Shown one piece after another: positions 11,155 through 22,712 of a stretch of DNA of 64,000 bases (its first letter is position 1; the number at the start of each line of letters is the position of its first letter). Made by a program: the position numbers and the translations under genes. The stretch comes from Eurosta solidaginis (lineage: Eukaryota; Arthropoda; Insecta; Diptera; Tephritidae), in contig NC_090320.1 of assembly GCF_040869045.1 (NCBI RefSeq), forward strand, positions 143,800,941-143,864,940, given 5' to 3'. The notes beneath the pieces were generated by a model. That model did no database searches and was not told the DNA's origin. It was given only the letters and a program-made list of their open reading frames with translations.

Positions 11155-11705
11155 TTATACTATGTCCTGGGTGGTGTTGATCGAGTGTGATCGACCTGTC
11201 AGGATCCACCCGAATACGGTTTCCTGCGCTATCAAATTATTTAACACATCCTTTTTCAATCCGCCTAATATGATTTGAGGATATATGTCTCCTCCCAATA
11301 CCAAGTCAACTGGTTCGTTCACGAAGAATCTTTTGTCGGCAAGAACAAGATCAGCGAACGCTTGTCGTGTCATTGGATCTACATGGCAGCTAGGGAGATT
11401 TCCTATTAGTTGGGGTAAGACTAACACGATTGTGTTTATTGTACCTAGAGGGTTTATTGATGAACCCAATTGTATGTGACACGCTTTCTTTACCTGTGCA
11501 GAACTCGTGTTGTTAATGCCCTATACTTGGGCACTCACTCTTTTGGAAGGAAACTTAATTCGCCGTTTGAGTCACTCGGTTATGAATGAGCATTCTGATC
11601 CCGAATCTATTAAAGCTCTTGCTGAGAAGCTGACTCCATTATGTTGTATATTGACCCTCGCTGTGCCTAGTAGTATTCCCTTGCTTGAATTTGCGAAACA
11701 TGGGT
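11155..11705 (-). pseudogene. BEL-1 retropepsin (DUF1758/peptidase A17 type)
   Basis: Minus-strand coding contains ARALIDSGSECSFITE with the catalytic DSG near 11600, then, after stops, the 104-aa frame 11469-11155 with LVLGGDIYPQIILGG, the characteristic end of the BEL protease. It would have cleaved the polyprotein. An in-frame TAG falls between the two parts. Confidence 0.78.
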
Positions 11706-12954
11706 TTACGTTATTAACCCGAGTGTTTTCTGTTTCAGTTTGGCGCCTTGGCCTTGGGTCTGTCTGGATGTAGATGGACCGTTGTCAGATAAATCACGTG
11801 GCTCGTTTGCTTGGGGTTGAATTGGAAGGTGGAGTAGTGAATGGTGTCGTGACTGACACGTCCTACAACGATATGTGCTGGAACATTTAGAAACAGTATG
11901 TCCAGCGGATGGGCAATTCAAGCACCCTCGTATGCTCTTCACATGTTCAATGCGACTGCTTGGGGTCAGGCGTAAGAATTTCTCACACTTTGCGATTCTG
12001 TGTGCCGCAATTTTGCACATCTTGCATGTTGGTTTGGCTACACTAGTCTGAAAGGTCAGCTTTTTCGATGTTGTTTCCGCGCTTGGTCGAGAGGATAGAT
12101 TTTTAGGGGGCTTTCCTTTCAGCCCTGTGATGGTTTCCAATGTTTAGAATCTATTCGTCAGGAATTTGTCCATATCAACCCATTTCGAGATTTCAGTTTT
12201 GTTTTTTATTGTTTGTTCCCACAAAGCCAATGTAGTTTCAGGCAGTTTAGTGGAGCATAAATATGTTAAGATTGCATCCCAGTTGGATATGTCAATTTGA
12301 TGACACTGAGGCGCTGAGATGCAATTGTTTATATCTCGTTGCAGTTTTTTGATCGAGCTACCGCATTCGCTGTCAATTGCATTTAAATTAAACAAAATTT
12401 TCAATTGTGCATTTACCAAGGTACGCTTGTTTTCATAGCGATCGCATAGATTCTTCCAAGCTGTTTGGAACCCATCATTAGTTCGTGGACATCGTCGCAC
12501 TATTTCTTTCGCCTCCCCTTGTGTCTTTTGGTTGAGGTGATACAACTTCTTGACTAGGGTAAGGCGTTTGTTAAGTATGTATATGGCGCTGAACATGTCC
12601 ATGAAGGATATAATCTCATTTATAGACATCTGTGTCACAAGGAGGCAGGCGTACGCTATATTCGCGACCCATGGAATCTGTTTCTTTCTCTAACTTTTCT
12701 ATTTTTTCAGCTAGCTCATTAATTGCCGCTTAGCATTTCAAGAAACTGAAATAAGTGGCTTTATGTTTCTTTTTAACTGCTGATATGTCCTTTGTGTCGT
12801 GGTCTGATGAACTCAGAAGATCGTCGTATGGCCGTTTTGTCTTTTCCTCCGTTTGAAGTTTTAAGGAGTGCTTACTGTGCTCAGTTGTGGGCATGGCATT
12901 ATAATCTACCCCAAATTCTGCCACTGCATCTGCCTGGCGGATATAGCTCTCCAT
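11706..12954 (-). pseudogene. BEL-1 gag (DUF1759 plus zinc knuckles)
   Basis: Three frames cover the gag. The N-terminus is 12954-12730. The DUF1759 capsid-like domain is 12638-12144, with KLYHLNQKTQGEAKEIV and YLCSTKLPETTLALWEQ. The nucleocapsid is 12140-11706, with CKMCKIAAHRIAKC, CLNCPSAGH and CRTCQSRHHSLLH. The last three groups are the BEL-type zinc-binding array. The frames are separated by stops or shifts near 12142 and 12640-12730. Confidence 0.85.
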
Positions 12955-14345
12955 TTTCTTATTAAATGGAAAACGAAATTATTAAGCACAAAGTATTTAA
13001 TGAAATTTGCCTTTGCAGAGAGTCGTGTATGAGGTGACTGATCAATATCCTAGGGATTGAGAGTTGCTACACTCGCTGTGTCGCGGAAGTGTTATTACAA
13101 TCGTGCCTCTATGTGTAACTAGTATAGGTAAATGGGTGTGTGCACCAACCCAAGTAATATTTGTGTAATGTGTTAAATGTTATTAAAGTGCAACACCCTC
13201 CTATGGACTGTGGCACAACTACTACTTAGTTTGAGAGAACCGACCAGTTAATTATGACGGCAAATTTACCGAGTATTTTTTCACTTGTGCGCAAAGTTTA
13301 ATAAAAACAGTGTGAAAGTAAAAAAAAGGGCAGAGCTGGCCAACCAGTGGACAATGTTAAGCTCTTTGACACAAAGGCTTACTCCCAATTCGAAAAAAAA
13401 CTTGAAGAAAGTGTGGTTGACAAAATGCCGAAGGTGAGTCCTGCAAAGGTTTTGGCAACTGGAGTGTCGTTGCACGTTACGTTTCACCTCGTGTATTTGT
13501 GGTTGTTGTACGTCAGCGCTAATAATTTTTAAGGTGTTCCTTGGGTTGCAAGTGCACTCGCCGCTACGTACGAATTTGTGGACTGTGCCGGAATTACGAC
13601 GTATATTCCGACAATATGAATAGCGAGTTTGTATTAAAAAAAATATTCCGAACTTTCCCGCCCAAAACAACAATAAGTGTAGAGCGTATATACGTGTATA
13701 TATGTATGTGGATAGCTAGAAGAACTTTCAACTATTACGCTATTAAGTGAATTTTGTTTGCTTTGCTGTGTGACCGTGTGATGTCAAATAAAGATTCAGT
13801 TGTGAATTAATGCCAGTAAGATGGCTTTCAACTAACTAAAATTTATTTCTGCAAATGTGTTGCAGCAGCGGTGAAGTGATATTCGATTTTTGGGGGTATG
13901 TTACCCCGTACTAATACTGTGACCGGAGGATCTTATCCCGCTGAGCGTCAAGGGAAGTTTACAAAAGTCACTGAACGCATTAAATAATTACTTGCAACTT
14001 TATTATTTTAAATTTAATTTAAATTTAATTTTCAAATCAAAAAGAATCACACACGTGCCCGAATTTAAAAAACCGCGTACTTCATAAGTTCGTTGAAAAA
14101 TTTTTTGTGGAAAAAAAACTTCCGCTTTGCTTTGTTGTGATTTTTCGCAATTGCCGTGTAATTGTGTTGCCTTTGGGTTACTTTCCTAATTTCTCCTCAC
14201 CAAGATGACTGCAGATGCTTTTACCAATGCAATTTGCCTTCGATCGCTCTGTGTGCTTTCCAAATTGGGCTATTGTTGAATCGCTGTTGTTTGTTGTGGA
14301 CTGTAATTCGAATGGTTGTTAAATTCTCGGCTTCGGAAGGTCCAA
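12955..14345. other. Upstream of BEL-1, leader and LTR not resolved
   Basis: This interval should contain the 5' leader and 5' LTR of BEL-1. I found neither a convincing primer-binding site nor a match to 7341-7829. A 61-codon plus-strand frame at 13347-13532 has a hydrophobic segment but no ATG. The rest is AT-rich. Confidence 0.35.
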
Positions 14346-14883
14346 ATGATTACTTGAAAGATTGGAATCTCCCACGTAATCGCCAATGGAAAATTGAACG
14401 CCGTGAAAAGAAAAGTTAAAAAATACGGAAGATTTTAATAAATATATATTCAAGTAAGGATTTTATTGAATTCAAGAATAATGATGTAAAAATTAAATTG
14501 TGTTCCGAATTAATATATATTCAAATAATGATTTTAATGATTTAAATAATAAGCATTTAACAATAAAATTGTGTTTCGGATATGTGAATAGTGATGTAAC
14601 TCTTACCTTGACGCTGAATGGCTAGAAGTGCTCCCGTTGACGGTCGTGAACCAAGAAAAAAGAAAATCAATTGCAAAAAGGCGCTGAACCCTCATTACAA
14701 GAGCTTTCGTTAAGTTTCCCCTTAACAAGGCTCCGGTGCTAAAAGCTCATAGCGGCAAACACAAAGCCGTGTTTGTGTTAGTGCATATATATATATATAT
14801 AAGCGAAACTATTAGTTCTGCCTGTAGACCGGTATGCGGATTGATTAACGAGGGTGGGCCGAAATATTTAGGTCTCGGACCTA
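14346..14883 (+). repeat. Dispersed repeat, copy 2, with the empty site of the 498-bp element
   Basis: This matches 961-1742. The first 70 bp (14346-14415) and 14660-14883 are shared, and about 245 bp between them is absent from copy 1. The AT run at 14785-14800 is uninterrupted, which shows the state of the site before the inverted-repeat element entered copy 1. Confidence 0.78.
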
Positions 14884-15420
14884 AACAAAGGCGTTTTTCG
14901 CGTATACTATTTTCACCAGTTTCGCAGTCGTTTGAGGGTAATTTTTTGATTTTTTGTGAATATCAATTAATAAATGAACAATTTCTTATTTCTGACTTTT
15001 GATGATTGAATTACGTTGCAGAATTCTTGAATTCAATTTCTCTTAAAAGATAGCGTGAAGTAAAACACGGAATACAAAAAAAAACTAGCAAACAAAAATT
15101 TTGAGAACTGCTTGGTGCGGGCTCTGTTGTACTACTTCCATCCTTTATCACCCTCTTAGTCTATGTGATGACTGACTTGAGTTCAGTGGTTTACAATGTA
15201 AGCGGGACTTACACTTTGCAGGTCCATGTACAATGGCTCAACATTCTAGGTCACTTCTTTCCTATGGAAAACTATACTAAACTCTCTTTTTTTATGCTGA
15301 TTTTGCGAAGACAAACCTAAATTTCATTATCATTGAACGTCCTGCATGCTTATGCAGTATAGAGATTAGCCGAATAGGTGGGGTTCGGGCCTATTAAATT
15401 AAATGGTTTTAACGGTTAGG
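14884..15420. other. No supported gene
   Basis: AT-rich spacer. Nothing recognised. Confidence 0.5.
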
Positions 15421-17100
15421 GCCAACTAACATTATAGGTTTACATCATTCCGGCCGTCACGGGCTCGTCATCTCTGTGCGGTAAATCGCTGTCTCCATTT
15501 AGGAGAACAGAAGAGTGTTCCCTCAATAATCTAAGTACTCTCTGGATATCAGTTACAAGGTCGCCGTTTTCGTTCTTACAGGAGTTTGTCCCGGTATTAA
15601 AACCTTCCGTCTGTCGCCGAATTTTTTGTAAAATTTTCGGGCGTTATTCCTGGTAGCTAGCAGCTCAAGCTCCTCGCACTCACGCCTTTCTGTCTCTGCC
15701 TTTTTCTTCCTGAAAAAGCGTCTCGCTTCCCTTTTCAACTCGCGGTAGCGTTCACACTCTCCTCTTGTTGCGCTCGCATTTAACGTAGCCCTGTAGGCAG
15801 CGTGTTTTCTTTCGTTGCAACGCGGCATTCTTCATCGTACCAGTTGTTTTTCCGTGGCCGCCGGTAACCAATTTTTTCCTCGGCGGCAGTACGAAGTGCT
15901 TTGGAGATGTGCTCCTACTGCTCCTGTATTCCTTCAGGCTGAGTTGTGCTCTCAGAGAGCAGGTGTGAGAGTCGAGTTGCGAAATCATTGGCAGTCTGTT
16001 GCGATTGCATCCTTTCGACGTCTAGCTTTCCTTGTGTTTTTTGTTCCTTGGTTTTAGCCGCGCAGAGGCGGGTGCGTATTTTGGCTGCAACGAGATAATG
16101 GTCCGAGTCGATGTTAGGTCCTCGGATCGTGCGCACATCTAAAACACGTCCGTCTATCACAACGTGATCGATCTGATTGCTAGTATTTCGATCGGGGGAC
16201 AGCCATGTAACTTGATGTATCTTTTTATGCATGAACCTCGTGCTGGATATGACCATGTTTCGAGCACCGACAAAGTCAATCATCCTCAGTCCATTAGGAG
16301 GAGCTTCATTGTGTTGGCTGAACTTTCCGGCTGTAGGGCCAAAAACACCTTCTTTTCCCACCCTGGCGTCAAAGTCGCCAAACACGACTTTTATATCATG
16401 GCGGGGGCAGCGCTCGTACGTGCGCTCTAGTTGTTCATAAAAAGCGTCTTTCACCTCATCGTCTTTCTCCTTTGTCGGCGCATGGGCGCAGATGAATGAT
16501 ATATTAAACAATTTTGCTTTTATTCGGATAGCGGCGAGACGCGCGGCCACAGGCGTGAACGCCAATACTTGGCGACAAAGCCTCTCTCCCACCACGAATC
16601 CGACGCCGAAACTGCGCTTATTTGTATGGACACTCCAATAGATGTCACAATTTTCAATCTTCTCTCTTCCTTGCTACGTCCAGCGCATTTCTTGGATGGC
16701 GGTGATATCAGATTTTGCTTTGACGAGGACGTCAACCAGCCGGACACCTTAACCAATCGCATTCATGGAGCGGACGTTCCAGGTGCATGCCCTCAATTCA
16801 TTGTCCTTCAAACGTTTGCCATGGTCGTCATCAATAGAGGGTGTTCTTTGTATTCGAGGCTTGTTGTTGCTTTTTATTGGTGTATGGTTTGATGTGGCGG
16901 GTCGCAAGCCCAGCGCACAATCCGCTCAGCGGGGGTGAAAAATATTACTTGCACGTTTATATAGCGAGCCGCTTGCTGCAAGACAGATGCCCGCTGGCAG
17001 CCGCGCCTAGTGGTGAACATACGCTCCCGATGCGAAATCCCCCGGCTAGCTCTTAAACCGATTATGTCAGAGTGGCCTAGCCAGGTTGTCGCCTTCTCAC
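15421..17100 (-). mobile_element. RTE-type LINE, 5' half with endonuclease, copy 1
   Basis: Minus-strand frames encode an apurinic-like endonuclease of the RTE clade. Blocks seen are FISFICAHAPT-like NISFICAHAPT, VVFGDFDARVG (the N usual in GDFNARVG is D here), and SDHYLVAAKIRTRL. After it comes the charged linker to the polymerase (ERYRELKREARRFFRKKKAE). The polymerase itself is absent, because the element stops near 15421. Disablements are an in-frame TAG near 15924, which is shared with copy 2, and a one-base loss near 15628 that copy 2 does not share. Proteins of this type are often misnamed craniofacial development protein 2 in insect annotations. Confidence 0.87.
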
Positions 17101-17394
17101 ATTAGCATTAGGATACTTGGCCGTAAGCGACCGGAAGTAGTGAGCTGCATGCAAAAGAATCGCTCTGGCCATTCCCAGGTCAATGGCGGTCAGAAGCTTT
17201 CCCCACTTTCATGGACTTCTACACACGGCTCCACCCTCCATGTCTCTATCCTAGATAAGCAAAAATAATAAACCATTTTATTTCTACATCATACACATAT
17301 TGAAGCTTGTAATACTATATGGTAGAAATAAAGTGTGACCACATTAATTTTCCGTTCGTGGTGGATCTTATTTGGAATTCGTCTGTATACATAT

Positions 17395-17926
17395 TTTAAC
17401 GAATTTACTGCAATTCCTCTTATTTGCAACCTGCTACTAACATTCGAATTACTAAACTGTTGAATAAATAACTCCACTATTAAATAATGCAAAATGGCCT
17501 TTATTAGACTACTTGAAAGTACACTTATACTTCGCAACTGATAGCGTGCTTAAATTAAACTGATTGTCGTGCCTCTACTGTTGCTGCTTTTTATACTCTT
17601 CGATTTCCTCGTTCTATACTTTTAGGCGTTTCCAGAATTTACTTAGTTACTGCTATAAAATTATAACTACGGATGCACGTGTATAGCTTCTCATTTGAGT
17701 GACACTTCCACAGATAATTGCCTACTTTTGGGAGCATCTCAGATAAGATATATGCATGTATTTGTGCGTCTCTTCTGGGCTGCGTGTACGTACATATGTG
17801 TAGACATAATGATTGATTCGTTTATGTAGATAAAGTGACTGCCTGCTTTATTGTTGTTGTGGCTTCATTTCCTTAGCATCAAACTAGTGATGGGAGTATC
17901 ACTTAGTGTCACTAATATTCGTCACA
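17395..17926 (-). repeat. Gypsy-1 3' LTR (532 bp)
   Basis: In element orientation it starts TGTGACGAATATTAG and ends in AAATTCGTTAAAA, where copy 2 has CGTTACA, so the terminal CA is mutated. The polypurine tract AGGTGGAGGGCAG lies immediately upstream in element orientation (17927-17939). The same LTR at 57608-58139 is also 532 bp. Confidence 0.88.
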
Positions 17927-17937
17927 CTGCCCTCCAC

Positions 17938-20227
17938 CTAAGTCTGATCGGCCCGATCAGACAAATCTCTCGATCTAAACGCTGCCAGCCTTTTCAAATG
18001 AACCACTTTCATTTTGGTTCGTGGTTTGCCAATGGTTTGTATGCGGTACACTACATCGTTGATCCGTCTTACAACTTTGTATTGGCCTTCCCAATTACAC
18101 TGCAATTTCGGGGACAAACCTTTTTTCCGTTGTGGGTTGTATAACAGCACCAAATCTCCTTCCTGAAACCCTTCCGAATTAATTGCTTTATCGTATGTGG
18201 CTTTCATCATGTTACTCATAATCTTTGCTCGTTGCCTTACAAGATCGTGTATCTCTCTCAGCTCTTCCAAGACACCAGTGGATTTCTTGACATTTCTCTC
18301 CGCATCGGCATCTATCCCAAACTTCAAATCAGCTGGCAGTCGAAGGTCATTGCCAAAAATTACCTTTGTGGGAGTTTGGCCCGTTGTCTCATGCACTGCC
18401 GATCAGTAAGCCATCAAGTATAATGATATATGTGTATCCCACTCCTTATGGTACTTGTCTACTACTTTCCTTAAATGCTCCTCCAAGGTTCTATTGAAAC
18501 GTTCCACCATACCATCGGATTGATGATGCAATGCAGTTGTCCGTGTTTTTCGAATGCCCAGTGATTTACACATTTCCCGGAACACAGCTGATTCGAAATT
18601 CCTGCCTTGGTCAGAATGTAACTCAATTGGTACACTATACCTTGCAACCCAATTGTTTATAAACACTTCTGCTACTGTTTCCGCTTCTTGATTTGGGATT
18701 GGGTATACCTCTGGCCATTTGCTGAAATAATCCATAACCACCAGTACATATTTTTTTCCGCAGTTGCTAGTAGGAAATGGACCTGCGACATCCATAGCGA
18801 TCCTTTCAAATGGCGCACCTGAGTTATATTGCTTCATCTGGCCATGACTTCGGGTTTTGGGCCCTTTCGCTCTGCTGCAAACCTCGCAGTTCGCAATCCA
18901 CTCAGTGACCGACTGACGGCAACCAACCCAATAGAATCTCTGTTTAATCTTCTCGAGCGTCTTCGTGATTCCAAGATGACCTCCACTTGGACCATTATGC
19001 AGCTCGCTGAGCACGTCAGGAATCCTCTTTCTGGGAACAACTATCAGTTTCTTCTTGCATTGCCCATCCTCACTCTCCCATACTCGATGCAAGCAACCGG
19101 ATATCAATTCTAAACGGTTCCACTGTGCCCAATATGACATCGCAATGGAACTCTCTGCTGACATCTCTCTATTTGGTCTTTCGTTTCGTTTGAGCCCTTG
19201 CATAACATGTGACAGATCTGCATCTTCTAGCTGACTCCTCCTTAGTTGTTCCTTGTCCCATTCATCCGCACACGTTATAGTCATTAGCCGGACATCTATA
19301 ATGTCTTCTTTAGCATCGGCCTTTGAACAGTGCTTGCATTCCAAACTGCATGATCTTCGTGACATTGCATCGGCATTCCCATGGGTACTACCTTTTCGAT
19401 GCTCAATGGAAAAGTCATAGCTTTGTAGGTGCTCGATCCACCGTGCCAATTGTCCTTTCGGATTACGGAACTGCAGACGCTATTTCAACGCTGCGTGATC
19501 TGTCCTGACGCGGAATCGCTGGCCGTAGAGGTATTTGTGAAAATGTTTAATGCACTCTACCAATGCCAACAGCTCTCTCCGTGTAACGCAATAGTTCCTC
19601 TCTGGTTATCCAATCGAACGGCTGTAATATGCAACTACCTTCTCCTGTCCATCGGCCAGTTGTGATAAAACGCCTCCTATAGCATATCCACTCGCATCTG
19701 TATCTAGAATAAATGTTGCTCCTGGAATCGGATATGCCAACATTGGGGCAGTGCACAAACGCTCCTTCAATGTTTGGAAAGCCACTTCTTGCTCCTTCTT
19801 CCATTCAAAAGCTTTATTTTTTCTTGTACGCTTATAGAAGCTATGAGCTGCGCTGGAAAAGTTTGGTACAAATCGGCGGTAATATGTGCACAGCCCAAGG
19901 AAACTTCTTAATTCATGCAAGCTCTGTGGTCTTGGCCAATCCCTTACAGCCTCTATCTTTTCATTCGCTGTACAGATGCCTTCTGGCGTTACCTTGTGAC
20001 CCAAATAATTTACTCCCTTTTTAAACAGCGAACAGTTTTTGAGACTTAATTTGAGACCAGCACCAGCTATTCTTTGGAAAACCTTCTTCAGATGTTCTTC
20101 GAAGTTCTTTCCCAATACGATGATGTCGTCTAGGTACACTAAGCATGTTTTACAATGTAGTCCTTTCAGTACCTGATCCATGAGTCTTTCAAAAGTAGCT
20201 AGTGCATTACATAGTCCAAAAGGCATC
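17938..20227 (-). pseudogene. Gypsy-1 pol, 3' half: RT end, RNase H, integrase
   Basis: From the right, frame 20226-19606 has the polymerase core MPFGLCNALATFERLMDQVL, the YLDD box (CLVYLDDIIVLG) and the start of RNase H (ATFILDTDASGYAIGGVL). A frameshift leads to 19449-18403, a 348-aa open stretch with the zinc-binding HNGPSGGHLGITKTL...CEVCSRAK region and the DDE core: MDVAGPF, HSDQGRNFES and GMVERFNRTLEEH. A stop near 18403 precedes the C-terminal frame 18396-17938, which ends in VYRIQTIGKPRTKMKVVHL. The polymerase is cut at the Met of the MPFGL block by the BEL-2 insertion, and the rest lies at 43117 onward. Confidence 0.88.
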
Positions 20228-20427
20228 TGTTTACGCGGCGTAGGCTGCCACCCGTCCCATCTCCTCCTTGTACATACGTATATCCATGAATTTATATATT
20301 CCGTATCTGGTACTGTATTTTATTATATGGAATTGTATTATATTGAATTACCCACAATAATATAAATTCATATACATACATTACGTATATTTCTCCCGCC
20401 AGAATTATAATTTCCCGCCAAAAATAC

Positions 20428-20487
<60 letters not shown>

Positions 20488-20840
20488 TCTCTCCCCCATA
20501 TACACCTGTACGTAAAAGCGGGGCATTAAAAAATTTCGAGGCAAATCCCCCCCTTACTTTTACAAAGTTAACTTGTGTCCCTTGCGGTATAATATAAATA
20601 CATATTCCCACATCAGTATTACTAGGGATACCCAGCAGCAAATTCGGCCACATTCACATAGTTTGAAATTCCCAGCAGCAAATTCTGCAGGTCATCCCAA
20701 ATGAGCCCAGACTACTCCCAATTAAGTCTAACTGGTCCTAGCCTACTAAACTCTCGACCAATAGGAAAACTTATCCCTTTGGTTTTCCCGCATAAATAAA
20801 CCCTCGGCAATCTCCAAAAATAACCAAAATAGCCAAAATA
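20228..20840 (+). repeat. BEL-2 5' LTR (right boundary uncertain)
   Basis: It begins TGTTTACGCGGCG. The first 130 bp (20228-20357) match 42121-42250. A TA dinucleotide run of about 27 units lies at 20431-20484. I could not place the right end of the LTR or a primer-binding site with confidence; the gag frame opens just after a TAA at about 20793. Confidence 0.65.
20431..20484. repeat. TA microsatellite
   Basis: About 27 uninterrupted TA units within the BEL-2 5' LTR. Length is likely polymorphic and prone to assembly error. Confidence 0.95.
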
Positions 20841-22091
20841 AAATTAAGCAAGTCCCTCTTCAGAATTGCTAGCGTAGTCGAAAGTAAATGTATATCCGAA
20901 ACGGATCTCTTTTCGGATTACTGCGCTCGGTTCGGTACAACCGACATCCAAGATAACACCGAGGCATCCCTAAAAATAAAAGACAAAAATATCGATGTGT
21001 TCTGGGAAAGGCTACAGAGCGCATATGACGCTGTCGTAGAGTCAGATGACACCGACCTTCCCGACGACTTTAAGGCCTCAGCCTTCAATAAATACCGCGC
21101 CTGCCTTATAGCGTACGAAGACACAAAGGCAAGAATAGGCGATCAGCTCCAGCTAAGAGTACTAAGCAATCCCGTCCCCGCTACAACTACCACTCCCCAA
21201 GAAAATTCCGAGATACACCTCAAAGTACCCGCCTGTGACACCGAAGTCTTTTACGGGAGTTATGATCAATGGCCGTCCTTCCGTGACATGTTCACGGCGG
21301 TCTATATCAACCACCCCAAACTTTCGAGCGCCCAAAAACTGTACCACCTCAGGCACAAAACCCAAGGAAAAACCGGCCAGATAGTAAAGCAATTCCCACT
21401 GAGTGATGACAACTTTGCTCTGGCGTGGGAAGCCCTGAAATCCCGCCACAAAAATAAAAGAGTCCTGGTAGACAATCAAATCCGAATTCTCATGAATCTA
21501 AAAGCGATTAAATCGGAAAACAGTGATGAAATCCAAAGACTGCAATCTTCCGTTTATAACTGTCTCCAGATATTAGCAACCCAACAAGTCTCGACAGATA
21601 GTTGGGACCCCATATTAATATATCTGGTAACCTCAAAACTCCCGGAAAATACAGTTGCGCTTTGGGAGCAATCTTTAAACTCCAGAAGAGACCTGCCGAA
21701 CTGGTCCCAAATGGTTCAGTTTCTGACTACGCGCTACGAGATAGTGGAAATGGTGGATCAATGGCGACCAGCCAAATCCGGATATAATCCACCCTCCACC
21801 AATTTCTCAAAGCCTCCCTCAAGTCAAAACAATCCCCAGTTCAGGCAGGCTCAAACCCCTAACCAAAACCGCAACCCCCACAGAACAACAACTACTCCCA
21901 AAATCGCACAAATGCTCATGTGGCCGAGCATCAAAAAATCTACGCCTGCAGAATGTGCAAGCAGGCCTCCCACACGCTACAAAGCTGCTTGCACTACAAA
22001 AAGCTGGCAATCCCGGAACGGAAAAAAAATTCGTGAGAGAAAACATTATGTGCGAAAACTGCCTGTCCCAAACCCACCTCTCAAAAGATAG
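20796..22091 (+). pseudogene. BEL-2 gag, capsid part
   Basis: The frame is open from about 20796 to 22091 with no ATG before the conserved region; only GTG near 20997 precedes FWERLQSAYDAVVESDD. It contains the DUF1759 domain: DTEVFYGSYDQWPSFRDMF, KLYHLRHKTQGKTGQIV, YLVTSKLPENTVALWEQ and WSQMVQFLTTRYE. A frameshift near 21910-21950 moves coding into the zinc-knuckle frame. Gag would form the particle and bind RNA. The missing start codon may be a mutation, a non-ATG start or a spliced leader. Confidence 0.85.
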
Positions 22092-22712
22092 CACAAGCAC
22101 AAGAACGTGCCTCCACTGCCAAGGTCGCCACAACTCCACCCTCCACGACGCCGGAGTATCTCATAAAACAAATGGCCCTCGGAAAACAACAGTTCAAGTA
22201 GCAACTAGCCAGGACGTTACCAACCCAGATCCCAACGAGGATCTTCCCACCACCTCAAACGCTGCCCGCATCCAATCTTTGCATACAGAAAACGATAGCA
22301 AGATTATTCTCCCCACAGCGATAGTGTCCGTAGAACACCGAGGGGACTGCTTCAGGCTCAGAGCCTTAGTGGATCAAGGGTCAGAGCGTAGCTTCATCTC
22401 GTCAAAAGCTCAAATCAAGCTAGGCCTCCCATATACCCACTCCCTATTTGAAATATCGGGCATGGGAGGCTGAGTAGTACAAACCTCCAACAAGTTATGC
22501 TCACTGACCCTAGTCTCGAATGACCACAAGGTGAAAATAAAGGCCCAGGCAATAGTGCTACCTCGGCTCACTAGGCAACTCCCAACACTCAGGCTAAATA
22601 AACCACCAAATGCGTAAATGGTCCCATCTCAAGCTAGCAGACCAGAACACTCAGAACCCCTCCCAAATTGATCTGGTATTAGGCAGTGATCTTATCCCAC
22701 AAATAATGCTAA
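21940..22712 (+). pseudogene. BEL-2 nucleocapsid knuckles and protease
   Basis: It continues gag in a second frame with CKQASHTLQSC, CENCLSQTHLSK and CLHCQGRHNSTLH, the three-part BEL zinc array. Then comes the retropepsin with LRALVDQGSERSFISSKA, where the usual DSG is DQG. The frame stops at 22473 (TGA after GMGG). Further protease-like coding, including DLVLGSDLIPQIML near 22670-22712, lies in other frames. Confidence 0.82.

Larger units (their letters stand above)
7830..12954 (-). mobile_element. BEL-1: decayed BEL/Pao LTR retrotransposon
   Basis: Gag, protease, reverse transcriptase, RNase H and integrase follow in BEL/Pao order from 12954 down to 7830, broken by many frameshifts and stops. 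The reverse transcriptase has the YVDD box used by this superfamily and the integrase ends in the DUF5641 domain. Flanking LTRs were not resolved, so the true ends may lie some hundreds of bases outside these limits. The copy is much older than BEL-2 (20228-42250), as judged by the number of disablements. Confidence 0.88.

Noticed and set aside
13281..13673. 130-codon minus-strand frame upstream of BEL-1
   Set aside because: Composition is Phe/Leu/Asn-rich without a domain and it lies where the BEL-1 LTR or leader is expected.
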